A stretch of DNA of 64,000 bases from Semisulcospira habei (GCA_036245525.1 BTPG01000002.1:125921862-125985861); one strand, 5' to 3'. Counted from the first letter of the stretch, positions 31,901 through 35,600 are shown. Notes: generated by a model from the letters alone, not told the origin. Numbers and translations: made by a program.

Positions 31901-34412
31901 TTGGGAATCATCGGAAACACTAAAGTGTTCCCTATGATTCCAAAAATGTCGCATTTCTTTTGCTCGTCAGTATATTTTCACAATATTGACTGACTCATTA
32001 CTATCGTTTATCTTCATAGGGCAGTATTGTGATAGACTATAGGCTGAATGACATTTCTGTTGTGTGTGAAAATGCCCATTATGCCATCGGGTCGACATCT
32101 GCTGCAGTTGGCCTGCGCACAACCATGCGCAGGCTGATTATGGCCGACATCGACCTGACTGCTTTTGGCCTACTGGGCACCAAACAGCGTCATAAATCTC
32201 TGCCAGGCGTGAAACTCCTTCCACCACCACCCCCCCCCCCCTCTTCCCTCCCCAACCCTCTCTCCTGCCCCTCTCCCTCCCAAAAAAGGAATGCACACAC
32301 AGACACACAAAAGTATCATTACATGTTCACCGTTACATGTGACCTGTTGGCCATCAGACATTTGGAAATCAGAAGTATGTCAAAAGTGCATGCGTTCGAC
32401 GAAAACAGTGGATTAAAAGCTTGCTCAAACGTACGATATTGCATGTTTATCTGGGTTTTTAATCCACCATGTTCCATCAACACGTACAGTCTTGACCCGC
32501 TTCTGATTTCCTGAATATTGTCAGTTTGCTTTAACTCGTTCAACCCGACGGCCGTATTTCCCAAATTTGGGAGGCGTCATCTCATGACTAGGCACCAGTT
32601 GCAGGAGATGGATCGACCATGATAATTCAAGGACAGTGCCAGTTTGCTGGCGCCAAGCTAATCTGGCACTGCCCTTGAATTATCATAGTCAACCCATCTC
32701 CTGCTGTAGTACATCAGGGCTGAATGGTCCATAACCACAGACAATCGCACATTTCATCACTAGATTGTCCATGTTGAAGCACTTTTGGTGTACCAGTCTT
32801 ATAGTACATAATTTAATAGTTTAATAGTTTGACATTCACCTTGAGCGTCGGTCAAGAGGGTTGTTTGTACAGGCCTTGACCTGTGACAGTGCTGACCTTG
32901 AGGTCACGGTGGACTTTCTGAAGGAGATAGACAAGCTGGTGCAACTCATCGAGTCTCCCATCTTTGCCTGTAAGTGTTTTCAGTGTACAGTGGTGTACTG
33001 CTCTTTTCACCCTTACCCCCACCCTACACATTAAAAATCTAATTTTCAACCTGTTTTTGGGGGAGGTGTACATACGCACGTGCCTGTATGGTTTCTTTGG
33101 AGATGGGGTAGGGTGGGTGGAGGAGGTGTATAACTTAAGCCATTTAATCCTAAGGCTGCATTTTCTCAAATTTTGAAGGGGTCACCTAACAACTGTGTAC
33201 CAGTTGCAGGAGATGGATCAACCATGATAATTTAAGGGTAGTGCCAGATTAGCTTGGCACCTGATGGCGCCAAGGTAATCTGGCAATACCCTTGAATTAT
33301 CATGGTCGATCTGTCTCCTAGTGCAGCGCTTTGGGGCTAATTGGGGTAGTATTGATTGATTGACGGCCTTTGTTGCACTCGTTTCACAGACCCCGTCTAA
33401 AAGAGAAAAACAATAAAACTGGTTGAATTTTGCCCAGATTTACGCCTACAGCTCTTGGATGGGGAGAACAATGCGGAACTGATCAAGAGTCTGTACGGAC
33501 TGCTGATGCTGCTCCCTCAGTCCGAGGCTTTCAAGCTGCTGCGCTACCGTCTGGAGTGTATCCCGCACTTCACCTTCTCCTCAACACCTGAAGTTGGGTG
33601 AGTAGTGCTCAGTCCAAGTGTTAACCCTGTTCAGCATGCAGCCACCGGGACGGTAAACAGTACTGGGGGATGCATGCACAAGAGGGTTGATGCACACGGT
33701 TCAAATAAAGTGAGAACTTGGAGGTGGTCACCTGAGTTAACCCATTACATCCCGAGGCTTAACCCATATCATACTGAGGCTAAAAGCATCACATTTGTAC
33801 ACTGCCATATATGCAAGCTACATTATAGTACTTACAGATAAGGATGTAGACCAATGGCTTTAGTTCAAGGATGGTGCCTAGCTATTCTGGCACCACCCTT
33901 GAACTATTTTAGTCAAAGTTATTTCACATGCTGGTGTATTCTGAATGATAAGGGTTAAAGTTTTCAACTTTGTGTGTTGTGCTATGAAGGCTGCATTACA
34001 GATTAGGAGATAGTTAGGAGATAGTTTTAGTTCAAGGGCGGTGCCAGAATAGCTTGGCGCCTCTAGGCGCCAAGCTATTCTGACACTACCCTTGAACTGT
34101 CAGACAAAATTTATTTGTATGCACTAGTGTATGGAGATGGAAAGGCTTCACCATCTCAGTCTCTAAAACTTTTGCTGTAAGAAGGGATTTCTTTTGTTGA
34201 AAGTGTCTTGTCACGTTGAGACTAACTAGAACTTATATTTCATGTTTTTCTCTGTCCTCAGAAATTCAAAGAAGAAAAGTAGAGACGAGCGCCCTCTAGT
34301 TGCCAAGATCCAGTTTGGAGAACTCTTGGATCACTTCCTGTCTGTGCAGGCGCGCCATCGTGATGCCAAGCGAAAACATCTGGCCTACAACATTTCACAA
34401 CTCAGAATTTAG
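7877..34412 (+). CDS. VAC14: VAC14, PIKfyve complex scaffold, 5'-partial gene of 13 exons
   Basis: VAC14 is a HEAT-repeat scaffold that multimerises and holds the PI3P 5-kinase PIKfyve/Fab1 and the phosphatase FIG4/Sac3 on endolysosome membranes to control PI(3,5)P2 (family knowledge). Seen here: exons 7877-7984, 17935-18044, 18506-18612, 19423-19561, 20499-20648, 28046-28172, 28437-28502, 29735-29985, 31113-31287, 31651-31769, 32890-32969, 33438-33597 and 34262-34412. All have AG/GT borders and compatible phases, giving 1743 nt ending in TAG. Blocks such as [46 protein letters not shown] and [10 protein letters not shown] match the vertebrate protein in order. The C-terminal third is the FIG4-binding region. 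The first exons, about 160 residues, are upstream of the window. Introns are swollen by DIRS elements and palindromes. Confidence 0.95.
8371..8628 (+). repeat. P4 palindromic element with internal 54-bp duplication
   Basis: Begins TTAACTCATTCTACCCC and ends GGGGTAGAATGAGCTAA. The core hairpin (8508-8590) pairs ATAGTTCAAGGGTGATGCC with its complement around TAGGCGCCAAGC. A 54-bp segment starting ATTCTACCCCATCACC is tandemly duplicated (8378-8431, 8432-8485). Confidence 0.85.
8629..8925. other. Intron sequence, nothing recognised
   Basis: VAC14 intron between a P4 element and the left end of E3. No coding region, tail or hairpin seen. Confidence 0.4.
8926..9126 (+). repeat. E3 left inverted terminal repeat
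   Basis: Reverse complement of 16330-16507: CTTACCGATGGCATTACTAA, GTATATAGCAACGGAACCGG, GGCCTCCCCTCC and CACCAGTCTCACGCT recur inverted at the right end. Confidence 0.85.
9127..10785 (+). pseudogene. DIRS E3 leader and gag relic
   Basis: Pro/Gly-rich leader followed by broken frames related to the C-terminal part of the E4 gag: [20 protein letters not shown] (about 10378-10440) matches [20 protein letters not shown] of E4. Fragments like [16 protein letters not shown] and [20 protein letters not shown] follow. Frame changes near C- and G-runs disrupt it. Confidence 0.7.
10991..11800 (+). pseudogene. DIRS E3 reverse transcriptase
   Basis: Contains [36 protein letters not shown] (first catalytic Asp), [16 protein letters not shown] and [11 protein letters not shown] (catalytic YLDD at 11723-11734). 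The frame is lost on both sides: ahead of the RT near 11260-11340 and again after about 11790. The catalytic core itself is unbroken. Confidence 0.85.
12150..12445 (+). pseudogene. DIRS E3 RNase H, first part
   Basis: Ends in [16 protein letters not shown], the RNase H motif shared with E1 and E4, then a G17 run and a short decayed remainder before the L2 insertion. The rest of the domain resumes after 14647 ([19 protein letters not shown]). Confidence 0.75.
12446..13610 (+). pseudogene. L2-like reverse transcriptase, truncated and frameshifted
   Basis: RT palm with YADD at about 12698-12709, followed by thumb sequence ([19 protein letters not shown]) and [11 protein letters not shown]. Reading frame changes near 12980, 13160 and 13420, the last at a C-run. 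The same family recurs at 42390-43982 and 52482-53020. Confidence 0.8.
13715..14598 (-). mobile_element. Second LINE fragment nested in the L2 tail
   Basis: Minus-strand insertion with its poly(A) read as the T-rich run at 13715-13753. It is embedded in the 3' tail of the L2 copy, which is itself embedded in E3, so this is a three-deep nest inside a VAC14 intron. TTATTAT-like sequence flanks both sides, compatible with a short target duplication. Confidence 0.75.
13780..14598 (-). pseudogene. C-terminal part of a non-LTR reverse transcriptase with zinc finger
   Basis: Reads [18 protein letters not shown] and [16 protein letters not shown], then [55 protein letters not shown] and a terminal [20 protein letters not shown] (C2H2-like finger). 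This is the thumb and tail of a widespread metazoan LINE type. There is no RT palm or endonuclease, so it is 5'-truncated. The frame is open over the whole fragment, suggesting a fairly young insertion. Confidence 0.75.
14647..15060 (+). pseudogene. DIRS E3 RNase H end and methyltransferase-like region
   Basis: Resumes after the nested LINEs with [19 protein letters not shown], then fragments [18 protein letters not shown] and [13 protein letters not shown] matching E4. Several frameshifts and a TGA after CTEWAL. Confidence 0.7.
15100..16100 (+). pseudogene. DIRS E3 tyrosine recombinase with one stop and a deletion
   Basis: [35 protein letters not shown] (Arg box), [17 protein letters not shown], then TGA at 15849-15851 where E4 has Arg, continuing in the same frame with [14 protein letters not shown] (His-x-x-Arg) and [12 protein letters not shown] (Tyr). 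The MIADTYR segment is missing. The catalytic residues are otherwise preserved. Confidence 0.82.
16207..16286 (+). repeat. E3 internal complementary region
   Basis: CCTATTAGTAATGCCATCGG, an AT-rich centre with GAGGAAACAAATGTATTTTT, then ACTTATCGATGGCAATAA: the inverse of the left and right ends of E3 fused. Confidence 0.82.
16330..16507 (+). repeat. E3 right inverted terminal repeat
   Basis: Pairs with 8926-9126: TTAGCGTGAGACTGGTGTAT, GGTTCCGTTGCTATATAC and TTCGGTAAGTATTTTGG, ending at the AT-rich tip near 16507. Confidence 0.83.
16508..16738. other. Intron with P1 half-hairpin
   Basis: Holds a decayed P1 arm (AGATCCTCATGAGCCCC at 16650-16666) with a poor complement after it. Nothing else seen. 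Confidence 0.4.
16739..16947 (+). repeat. P4 palindromic element
   Basis: Starts TTACCCCATATCATACTGAG. The core hairpin at 16838-16905 has arms TTCAAGGGTGGTGCCAGAAT around TTGGCGCCAA. The right side TGGTGTATTCCGAATGAG matches the ends of copies at 19867, 33759 and 40400. Confidence 0.85.
16948..17642. other. Intron, nothing recognised
   Basis: Unique-looking intron sequence; a P8-like half motif (CTTTTGGACCTTACTG) occurs near 17570. Confidence 0.35.
17676..17860 (+). mobile_element. tRNA-derived SINE
   Basis: Box A-like TGGCTCAGTGGTAAAGCG (17686-17703) and box B-like GGTTCAAATCC (17729-17739) at tRNA spacing, starting GGGAGCAGGATGG. A non-tRNA body and a simple ATCTGATCT/TTATC-rich tail to about 17860 follow. 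The head does not close into a proper acceptor stem, so it is a SINE head and not a tRNA gene. A small GGCCCATGCACTGC hairpin (17643-17677) abuts it. Confidence 0.7.
17935..18044 (+). CDS. VAC14: VAC14 exon 2 of window
   Basis: Starts after TTATGCAG and reads [20 protein letters not shown] onward to EIRKM, with its last codon split 2+1 at a GTGAGC donor. It is a HEAT-repeat segment. The intron before it is 9.95 kb and contains DIRS element E3. Confidence 0.93.
18215..18408 (+). repeat. P3 palindromic element, TTAA at both ends
   Basis: TTAACCCATCTAGCCCC at the left, GGGTAAATAGGTTAA at the right. The central hairpin has ATGATAATTCAAG arms around TTGGCGCC TTCAGG. It lies in a VAC14 intron. Confidence 0.85.
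18506..18612 (+). CDS. VAC14: VAC14 exon 3 of window
   Basis: Starts after a long T tract and CTGCAG, completes the Met codon, and reads [14 protein letters not shown] to ILIVHSQNM. The donor is GTAAGA at 18613. The last 11 exonic bases and this donor are repeated five more times downstream at 82-bp spacing (18602-19094). Confidence 0.92.
18602..19094 (+). repeat. 82-bp tandem repeat copying an exon-intron boundary
   Basis: Six copies starting 18602, 18684, 18766, 18848, 18930 and 19012. Each begins with the last 11 exonic bases of the VAC14 exon (TCAGAATATGG or TCAGAATCTGG) followed by the donor GTAAGA and ends TTCATACACAG, which resembles an acceptor. Copies differ at only a few positions. 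The intron therefore contains six near-identical splice donors. Confidence 0.9.
19284..19376 (+). repeat. P2 palindrome (about 95 bp)
   Basis: CTAACCCTTTGGCTCTCGG at the left pairs with CCGAGAGCCAAAGGGTTTAA-like sequence at the right. The centre is GATTCCTGACGGAATCA. Confidence 0.88.
19423..19561 (+). CDS. VAC14: VAC14 exon 4 of window
   Basis: Starts after CCGTGCAG and reads [19 protein letters not shown] to [12 protein letters not shown], with the last codon split 2+1 at a GTGAGT donor. It matches the DDLIQLTA and REFIQLAGR blocks of the vertebrate protein. Confidence 0.93.
19867..20090 (+). repeat. P4 palindromic element, TTAA at both ends
   Basis: TTAACCCATACCATACTGAG to GAATGATAAGGGTTAA. 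Hairpin arms TTCAAGGGTGGTGCCAGAAT around TAGGCGCCAAGC. A P10-type fragment (ACTACGCGTCTTTTCTGCC) lies just upstream at 19710-19728. Confidence 0.87.
20138..20225 (+). repeat. P4-core hairpin
   Basis: Core only: GTTCAAGGGTGGTGCCTGAA, loop region GGTGCCTAAAGGCGCC, and the complementary arm CAGGCACCACACTCGAAC. TTAA ends not seen. Confidence 0.75.
20282..20380 (+). repeat. P4-core hairpin, decayed
   Basis: Left arm AGTTCAAGGGTGGTGCCTGA, imperfect right arm TCTGGCTCTACACTTGAA. Second copy in this short intron stretch. Confidence 0.6.
20499..20648 (+). CDS. VAC14: VAC14 exon 5 of window, leads into the acidic linker
   Basis: Starts after CTTTTCAG and reads [20 protein letters not shown], then a low-complexity polar stretch ([18 protein letters not shown]) corresponding to the variable linker of VAC14 that follows the N-terminal HEAT array. 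The donor is GTAAGC. The next intron is 7.4 kb and contains DIRS element E4. Confidence 0.9.
20755..20964 (+). repeat. P3 palindromic element
   Basis: Hairpin arms ATAATTCAAGGGTAGTGCC / complement around TTGGCGTCCAGGCGCCAA; flanks CGCAGGAGATGGATTGACC and GGTCAATCCATCTCCTGC; right end GGGGTAAATGGGTTAA. A small palindrome (CCATCATTTCGG ... CCCAAATGATGG) precedes it at 20719-20754. Confidence 0.85.
21305..21368 (+). repeat. P1 hairpin
   Basis: AGAGGCATGGATCCTGATGA pairs with GATCATGAGAATCTGTGCCT, loop CCCCTGCAGATTCAGGGG. Diverged copy 140 bp upstream of the left end of E4. Confidence 0.7.
21506..21693 (+). repeat. E4 left inverted terminal repeat
   Basis: TTTATTTCATCAAAAACATT tip, then ACCGATGACATGACAAATGG, GTTGTGTGCACACACAAC and ACCTGACTCGCCAGTCAG, the inverse of 27818-28027. 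The AT-rich tips differ (22 bp here, about 40 bp at the right), which is a DIRS trait. Confidence 0.9.
21694..22564 (+). other. E4 leader
   Basis: Non-coding 5' region of E4 with CTTCGCTT-rich repeats (21750-21870) and GCCTGGGGGCACGGCC-like duplicated blocks (22245-22262 and 22440-22460). Contains the 65-bp retroposed fragment. A TGTTGCAG near 22550 could be an acceptor, but nothing shows splicing. Confidence 0.5.
22285..22349 (+). mobile_element. 65-bp retroposed 3' end with 14-bp target duplication
   Basis: Perfect direct repeat CTATTGTCGTTTGG at 22271-22284 and 22350-22363. The insert contains GATGGCCTTAGTCGCC and GGCGTTAAACCCAAATAA followed by an (ACTAA)n tail. The same family forms the insert at 37203-37263. 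It post-dates E4. Confidence 0.85.
22565..24587 (+). CDS. DIRS E4 gag-like protein, one frameshift
   Basis: Probable structural protein of the element. ATG at 22565 opens [20 protein letters not shown] then CVGC and CDVC, a Cys-rich zinc-binding-like N-terminus. An Arg/Ser-rich middle (about residues 100-310) and an acidic stretch follow. At a C10 run (23709-23718) the frame must move by one: upstream the frame is 2, downstream 3, where [48 protein letters not shown] and [16 protein letters not shown] continue to TGA at 24587. The downstream half has counterparts in E3, supporting it as a real domain. Whether the extra C is mutation, assembly error or slippage is unknown. Confidence 0.75.
24328..26668 (+). 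CDS. DIRS E4 reverse transcriptase / RNase H / methyltransferase-like polyprotein, one frameshift
   Basis: Copies element RNA into DNA. Frame 1 from ATG 24328 overlaps the end of gag by 260 bp. The RT has [33 protein letters not shown] (catalytic Asp), [18 protein letters not shown] and YLDD at 25234-25245. At a C11 run (25706-25716) the true frame moves to frame 2, where RNase H ([45 protein letters not shown]) and a methyltransferase-like part ([35 protein letters not shown]) run to 26668. The order RT-RNase H-MT is that of DIRS1-like elements. The frame change is again one extra C. Confidence 0.85.
26104..27579 (+). CDS. DIRS E4 tyrosine recombinase, intact
   Basis: Integrates the circular DNA intermediate by site-specific recombination. 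Frame 1; the first ATG after the polyprotein frameshift is at 26104, inside the overlapping RNase H/MT frame, and the recombinase fold begins near 26500 ([20 protein letters not shown]). Core-binding part: [20 protein letters not shown]. Catalytic residues are all visible: Arg in [14 protein letters not shown], His-x-x-Arg in [13 protein letters not shown], Trp in AVGWRAEST and the Tyr nucleophile in [12 protein letters not shown]. No stop or shift to 27579. The start is uncertain. The RT frame and this frame look fused only because of the C11 run. Confidence 0.85.
   Translation: MDVAPGYLPDDLRPLGDSLNRPLCYEVEPPASPLRLPDSRPAGLGSRCPLDSLGRPHRLRVPPDSPHSQGPPQTSREQRSPASGRPAGLGPVLDHRPTQPRHLSSPAPAHAPFHAQAAQAGSLPPLSRTPVSSRLEVVQRALTARGFSGAAVEAIAAARKPSTRRVYEGKWRVLCAWCDARRLLPTGLTNPQLADFLLWLFEVQGLAPITIRGYLSMVADTYRHLGLPDPGACKDLSDLMSSFSLQRPTQRSLVPRWDLPWVLTWLNSSQFEPLALAPLANVTRKTCFLLALATASRVSELHALSTRPDCLQFRADRSVQLLTDPSFIAKTRSPLTAPQIITLRPLGGPACSPETRRQDPVRALRIYLRRTKVTRRGRSRLFLPIRQGKTDITAQMISSWLRWVIRSAYMDLSPRVAQRLKIRAHEVRAMATSVAFDRNCAVKDIVAAVGWRAESTFARFYLRDLAGQRDNLALLGDLTVAQHSLPAQQAP
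27673..27770 (+). repeat. E4 internal complementary region
   Basis: CTCCCATTTGTCATGTCATC, GGTAATGTTTTTGATGAAAT, AAATGCATTTTTC, then TACTTACCGATGACATGACA: reverse complement of the left tip (21506-21550) fused with that of the right tip (27966-28027). Confidence 0.92.
27818..28027 (+). repeat. E4 right inverted terminal repeat
   Basis: CTGACTGGCGAGTCAGGTGA to the tip GAAAAATGCATTT; inverse of the left repeat. It contains CATCGGTAAGTA at 27979-27990, a perfect match to a splice donor, on the VAC14 sense strand. Confidence 0.9.
28046..28172 (+). CDS. VAC14: VAC14 exon 6 of window, directly behind DIRS E4
   Basis: Starts after TTATCTTTGTAG and reads [18 protein letters not shown] to [13 protein letters not shown], matching the vertebrate RIAVLKWLYHLYIKTP block. 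The phase fits only with the acceptor at 28045. Only 18 nt separate it from the right end of E4 (28027), so the original intron keeps little more than the polypyrimidine tract. Confidence 0.92.
28213..28319 (+). repeat. P5 GC-rich palindrome
   Basis: CAGCAGCAAAAAAGGTCCTC pairs with the mirrored right side GGGCCCAAAGACATTTTGCT; inner arms GGCCGCAGTGGGGCC / GCCCACTGCGGTC around a CATGCAC loop. Confidence 0.75.
28437..28502 (+). CDS. VAC14: VAC14 exon 7 of window
   Basis: Twenty-two codons, [20 protein letters not shown] then DD, with phase 0 at both ends, acceptor TTTTCAG and donor GTAAGT. It aligns with the MFRHTDSLFPILLQTLSDES block of the vertebrate protein. Confidence 0.92.
28503..28664. 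other. Intron, nothing recognised
   Basis: Short unique stretch after VAC14 exon 7 of the window. Confidence 0.35.
28665..28822 (+). repeat. 79-bp tandem duplication with CRE-like palindromes
   Basis: Two copies starting at 28665 and 28744, practically identical. Each contains GATGACGTCATGCATGCGCA with the palindrome TGACGTCA. The second copy runs into the CACCCCTTCACTGCCGAG left end of a P1 element. Confidence 0.85.
28858..28924 (+). repeat. P1 hairpin, near perfect
   Basis: GCAAGAGGCATAGATCCTCA pairs with TGAGGATCTATGCCTCTTGC; loop GAGCCCCCACGAATGCGGGG. The outer left end ACCCCTTCACTGCCGAGAAA is at 28818-28838. Confidence 0.88.
28985..29076 (+). repeat. P2 palindrome, decayed left end
   Basis: ACTGGCTGTCAGCAACGC left, GCGCTCCGACAGCCAAAGGG right, centre AATTTCCTCCCGGAATC. 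Confidence 0.8.
29254..29330 (+). repeat. P1 hairpin relic with C-run
   Basis: GGAGGCATAGATTCTCATGA, a C12 tract, then TGAGGATCTATGTATATCTT; the right part continues to CTTGGCAGTCAAGGGGATTA, the P1 terminus. Confidence 0.65.
29359..29458 (+). repeat. P2 palindrome, TTAA at both ends
   Basis: TTAACCCTCTTGCGTGTCGG to GCGCATAGGGTTAA with centre GATTCCTACAGGAATCA. Its right TTAA (29455-29458) is also the left TTAA of the next element. Confidence 0.9.
29455..29658 (+). repeat. P3 palindromic element, TTAA at both ends
   Basis: TTAACCCTTTTAGCCCTGGG to GGAGCTAAAAGGGTTAA. Nearly perfect 38-bp hairpin arms (ATGATAATTCAAGGGTAGTG to AGCTTGGCGCC) around TGAA. This is the cleanest P3 copy. Confidence 0.93.
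29735..29985 (+). CDS. VAC14: VAC14 exon 8 of window
   Basis: Starts after TACGATCAG and reads [18 protein letters not shown], then a Gly/Glu/Ser-rich variable stretch, then [20 protein letters not shown] to RGSFIIR. The donor is GTATTG. It corresponds to the LEVLAEIASSPAG and KFMINLLKRF blocks. It is the longest exon seen (251 nt). Confidence 0.92.
30006..30132 (+). repeat. P3 palindromic element with one arm deleted
   Basis: TTAACCCTTTTAGCCCC to ACTGATAGGGTTAA. Only the right hairpin arm (GGCACTACCCTTGAATTG) remains. Sits right after a VAC14 donor. Confidence 0.8.
30286..30333 (+). repeat. P11 palindrome relic
   Basis: TAACCCCCTTTGTGCACAAA and GTACTGTGAGCAAGGGTTTAA; its right end is the TTAA of the following P1 element. 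Confidence 0.5.
30330..30556 (+). repeat. P1 element, full length, TTAA at both ends
   Basis: TTAACCCCTTGACTGCAACT to CTCAGCAGTCAAGAGGTTAA. The central hairpin GCAAGAGGCATAGATCTTCA / GAGGATCTGTGTCTCTTG has a C17 run in its loop. This defines the full P1 unit as about 225 bp. Confidence 0.88.
30623..30826 (+). repeat. P4 palindromic element
   Basis: CTAACCCTTTTTATCCTGAT to GGATGTAATGGGTTAA. Hairpin GTTCAAGGGTGGTGCCAGAA with a shortened right arm GCACCACCCTTGAACTAA. Confidence 0.83.
30830..31112. other. Intron, nothing recognised
   Basis: Unique-looking intron before VAC14 exon 9 of the window. Confidence 0.35.
31113..31287 (+). CDS. VAC14: VAC14 exon 9 of window, start of FIG4-binding region
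   Basis: Starts after GTCACGCAG and reads [20 protein letters not shown] to [18 protein letters not shown] and KDLKTE. The donor is GTGGGT. This is among the most conserved parts of the family and opens the C-terminal domain that binds FIG4. Confidence 0.94.
31651..31769 (+). CDS. VAC14: VAC14 exon 10 of window
   Basis: Starts after TGTTGTTCAG and reads [20 protein letters not shown] to [16 protein letters not shown], ending in a codon split 2+1 at donor GTATCC. It matches the FCCLYRSWCHNPVTTVSLC block of vertebrate VAC14. Confidence 0.93.
31875..31970 (+). mobile_element. Fully palindromic Tc1/mariner-like MITE
   Basis: 96 bp flanked by TA on both sides. CTAACGAGCAAAATAAATGC pairs with GCATTTCTTTTGCTCGTCAG across a GGAAACACTAAAGTGTTCC centre. 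TA flanks and a long inverted repeat fit a Tc1/mariner-type non-autonomous element. Confidence 0.75.
32085..32185 (+). repeat. P5 palindrome
   Basis: CATCGGGTCGACATCTGCTG, inner GGCCTGCGCACAACCATGCG, then GGCCGACATCGACCTGA. Confidence 0.65.
32531..32729 (+). repeat. P3 palindromic element
   Basis: TTAACTCGTTCAACCCGACG left, TACATCAGGGCTGAATGG right. Core ATGATAATTCAAGGACAGTG / CACTGCCCTTGAATTATCAT with one arm shortened. A C-rich tract lies upstream at 32220-32282. Confidence 0.82.
32890..32969 (+). CDS. VAC14: VAC14 exon 11 of window
   Basis: Reads [20 protein letters not shown] then IESPIFA. Two AG sites are close: after 32872 and after 32889. Only the second keeps the frame, because the first would put TGA as the second codon, so the start is set at 32890. 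The donor is GTAAGT. Confidence 0.92.
33133..33345 (+). repeat. P3 palindromic element
   Basis: CTTAAGCCATTTAATCCTAA left; core ATGATAATTTAAGGGTAGTG / AATACCCTTGAATTATCATG around TTGGCACCTGATGGCGCCAA; right GGGGCTAATTGGGG. Confidence 0.82.
33438..33597 (+). CDS. VAC14: VAC14 exon 12 of window
   Basis: Starts after TTTTGCCCAG and reads [20 protein letters not shown] then [19 protein letters not shown], ending in a short polar stretch. The donor is GTGAGT. It matches the [19 protein letters not shown] block that ends the FIG4-binding domain. Confidence 0.93.
33621..33690 (+). repeat. P11 palindrome
   Basis: TTAACCCTGTTCAGCATGCA left, TGCATGCACAAGAGGGTTGA right, centre GGTAAACAGTACT. Confidence 0.75.
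33737..34130 (+). repeat. P4 element interrupted by another P4 element
   Basis: The outer copy starts TTAACCCATTACATCCCGAG and, after the inner element (33759-33958), resumes with GAAGGCTGCATTACAGATTA and a good hairpin at 34030-34099 (TTCAAGGGCGGTGCCAGAAT around CCTCTAGG). Its right TTAA is not evident. Confidence 0.8.
33759..33958 (+). repeat. Inner P4 element inserted at TTAA
   Basis: TTAACCCATATCATACTGAG to GAATGATAAGGGTTAA, with TTAA on both sides, breaking the outer P4 element at its own TTAA. Hairpin partly deleted (GGATGGTGCCTAGC). Confidence 0.85.
34262..34412 (+). CDS. VAC14: VAC14 terminal exon
   Basis: Starts after TCTGTCCTCAG, completes a Gly codon, runs through a Lys-rich stretch, then [20 protein letters not shown] and a TAG stop at 34410-34412. 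The ELLxHFxxVQxxH pattern matches the last helix of vertebrate VAC14. The final residues differ from vertebrates, so a conserved C-terminal peptide ligand is not evident. Confidence 0.9.
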
Positions 34413-34684
34413 CGGCAAAGTGTTTTCTTCTCCATTTAGTGTTTGTTTTAACCTCCTTGTGCATGCATCCATCGGTACTGTTTACTGTGCTGGTGGCTGA
34501 GTTCACAATGGGGTTAATCTTTTTTTTTTGTCTGTGATGTCAGCTTTTGTGAGTGAATCAAATTTTAGAATGCAAGGAAATACATGTAACTTTTAAAATT
34601 CGGCAACAAATTTCTTTTATAAATGTTGGAGGCATCTTTTGGGTAAATACTCATTAGTTTCAAGGCGCGGATCAGTCATATAGT
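34413..34684 (+). other. Start of VAC14 3' UTR and flank
   Basis: AT-rich sequence after the stop codon, containing a P11 palindrome at 34448-34516. The first AATAAA on this strand is at 34932-34937 and a second candidate is at 39903-39908. Which one is used cannot be told from sequence alone. Confidence 0.4.
34448..34516 (+). repeat. P11 palindrome, TTAA at both ends
   Basis: TTAACCTCCTTGTGCATGCA to GTTCACAATGGGGTTAA; centre ATCGGTACTGTTTACTGT. Lies in the presumed 3' UTR of VAC14. Confidence 0.78.
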
Positions 34685-34776
34685 TTAACCCCTTGGCTGT
34701 TGGTAGCGTGTTTGGTTGAGGTGATTTTTGCAGGAATCACCTTGACCAAACAAGCTACTGACAGCCAAAGGGTTAA
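34685..34776 (+). repeat. P2 palindrome, TTAA at both ends
   Basis: TTAACCCCTTGGCTGTTGGT to ACTGACAGCCAAAGGGTTAA; centre GATTTTTGCAGGAATCACC. Confidence 0.92.
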
Positions 34777-35114
34777 AGGCAGTGCCAGATTTACATGGCA
34801 TGTGGAGACTTGAAAGTTCAATGGTAGTACCAGATTATTTTAACAGTCACAATCTCTAAGCTCCAAACTATGCTGGCAGTACCCTTGAACTTTCATTTTC
34901 ATTCATTTTGGGGTTCAGTTTGTCTTGTTTAAATAAATTCACTTTACTGAGGCATTTCACATTTACATTGATGAATCATGCTGCCATGTCCAAGTCAAAC
35001 AACCTCAGCATGCAATATGCCATTTCTCATTGAAAATATTTGAAAAAATAATGTAACCAATGCTGACACAAGGCTGTGATGGAATATGTTTCATGGAAAT
35101 GCTGACTTTGATGA
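34777..35114. other. Intergenic with decayed P3/P4 core
   Basis: GCAGTGCCAGATTTACATGG and GGCAGTACCCTTGAACTTTC (34780-34895) are a badly decayed core hairpin. The rest is AT-rich, with AATAAA at 34932-34937. Confidence 0.45.
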
Positions 35115-35146
35115 CAGTGCTAGCCTCACCTATCTGGTTTGTGAGT
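35115..35146 (+). repeat. Dispersed fragment of the 369-bp unit
   Basis: CAGTGCTAGCCTCACCTATC followed by TGGTTTGTGAGT, identical to part of the array unit. Confidence 0.8.
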
Positions 35147-35174
35147 GACTTTGATTTGTTTTTGGTGGACCATG

Positions 35175-35270
35175 TTAACCCTTTGCATGTCACTAGTGCT
35201 TTTGGTCATCATAATTCCTGTAGGAATCATCTTGACAAAAAACGCTGCTGACATGCAAAGGGATAGATTT
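35175..35270 (+). repeat. P2 palindrome
   Basis: TTAACCCTTTGCATGTCACT left, GCTGACATGCAAAGGGA right, centre AATTCCTGTAGGAATCATC. Confidence 0.88.
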
Positions 35271-35527
35271 TATGAGTTATGTATACATTCTGTGTTTTTT
35301 CCCACACTACAGCAAGTTTCGTTGTAAATACCTAGTCCCACCGCATTCCATTCTGCTCCTAGCATGACCGTTCCATTATACATTGACGACAGTTCGCTTT
35401 TGTTGTGATCTTGTTCAAGCGATGATTACTCCACCTGCCCTCCCTGACCCCACCCTTACCCCCTCCGCTCTCTCCACTCATGCCTCATCTAACCTATCAC
35501 CCCCATTTACCCTTCATTGCTAAAAGT
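35271..35527. other. Intergenic, nothing recognised
   Basis: C-rich stretch near 35430-35500; no feature supported. Confidence 0.35.
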
Positions 35528-35600
35528 ACACTGGTTGTCACCCTCGATTTACTACCACTGATCAGCAGTAGGGAATTGAAGGAGGCAACCAGTGTGTGTT
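35528..35600 (+). repeat. P7 palindrome
   Basis: ACACTGGTTGTCACCCTCGA pairs with GAAGGAGGCAACCAGTGTGT around CTGATCAG. Sister copy at 59865-59934. Confidence 0.7.

Noticed and set aside
32873..32889. An earlier start for VAC14 exon 11 of the window, after CAG at 32872
   Set aside because: It gives an in-frame TGA as the second codon; the AG at 32889 keeps the frame and the conserved LEVTVDFL block.
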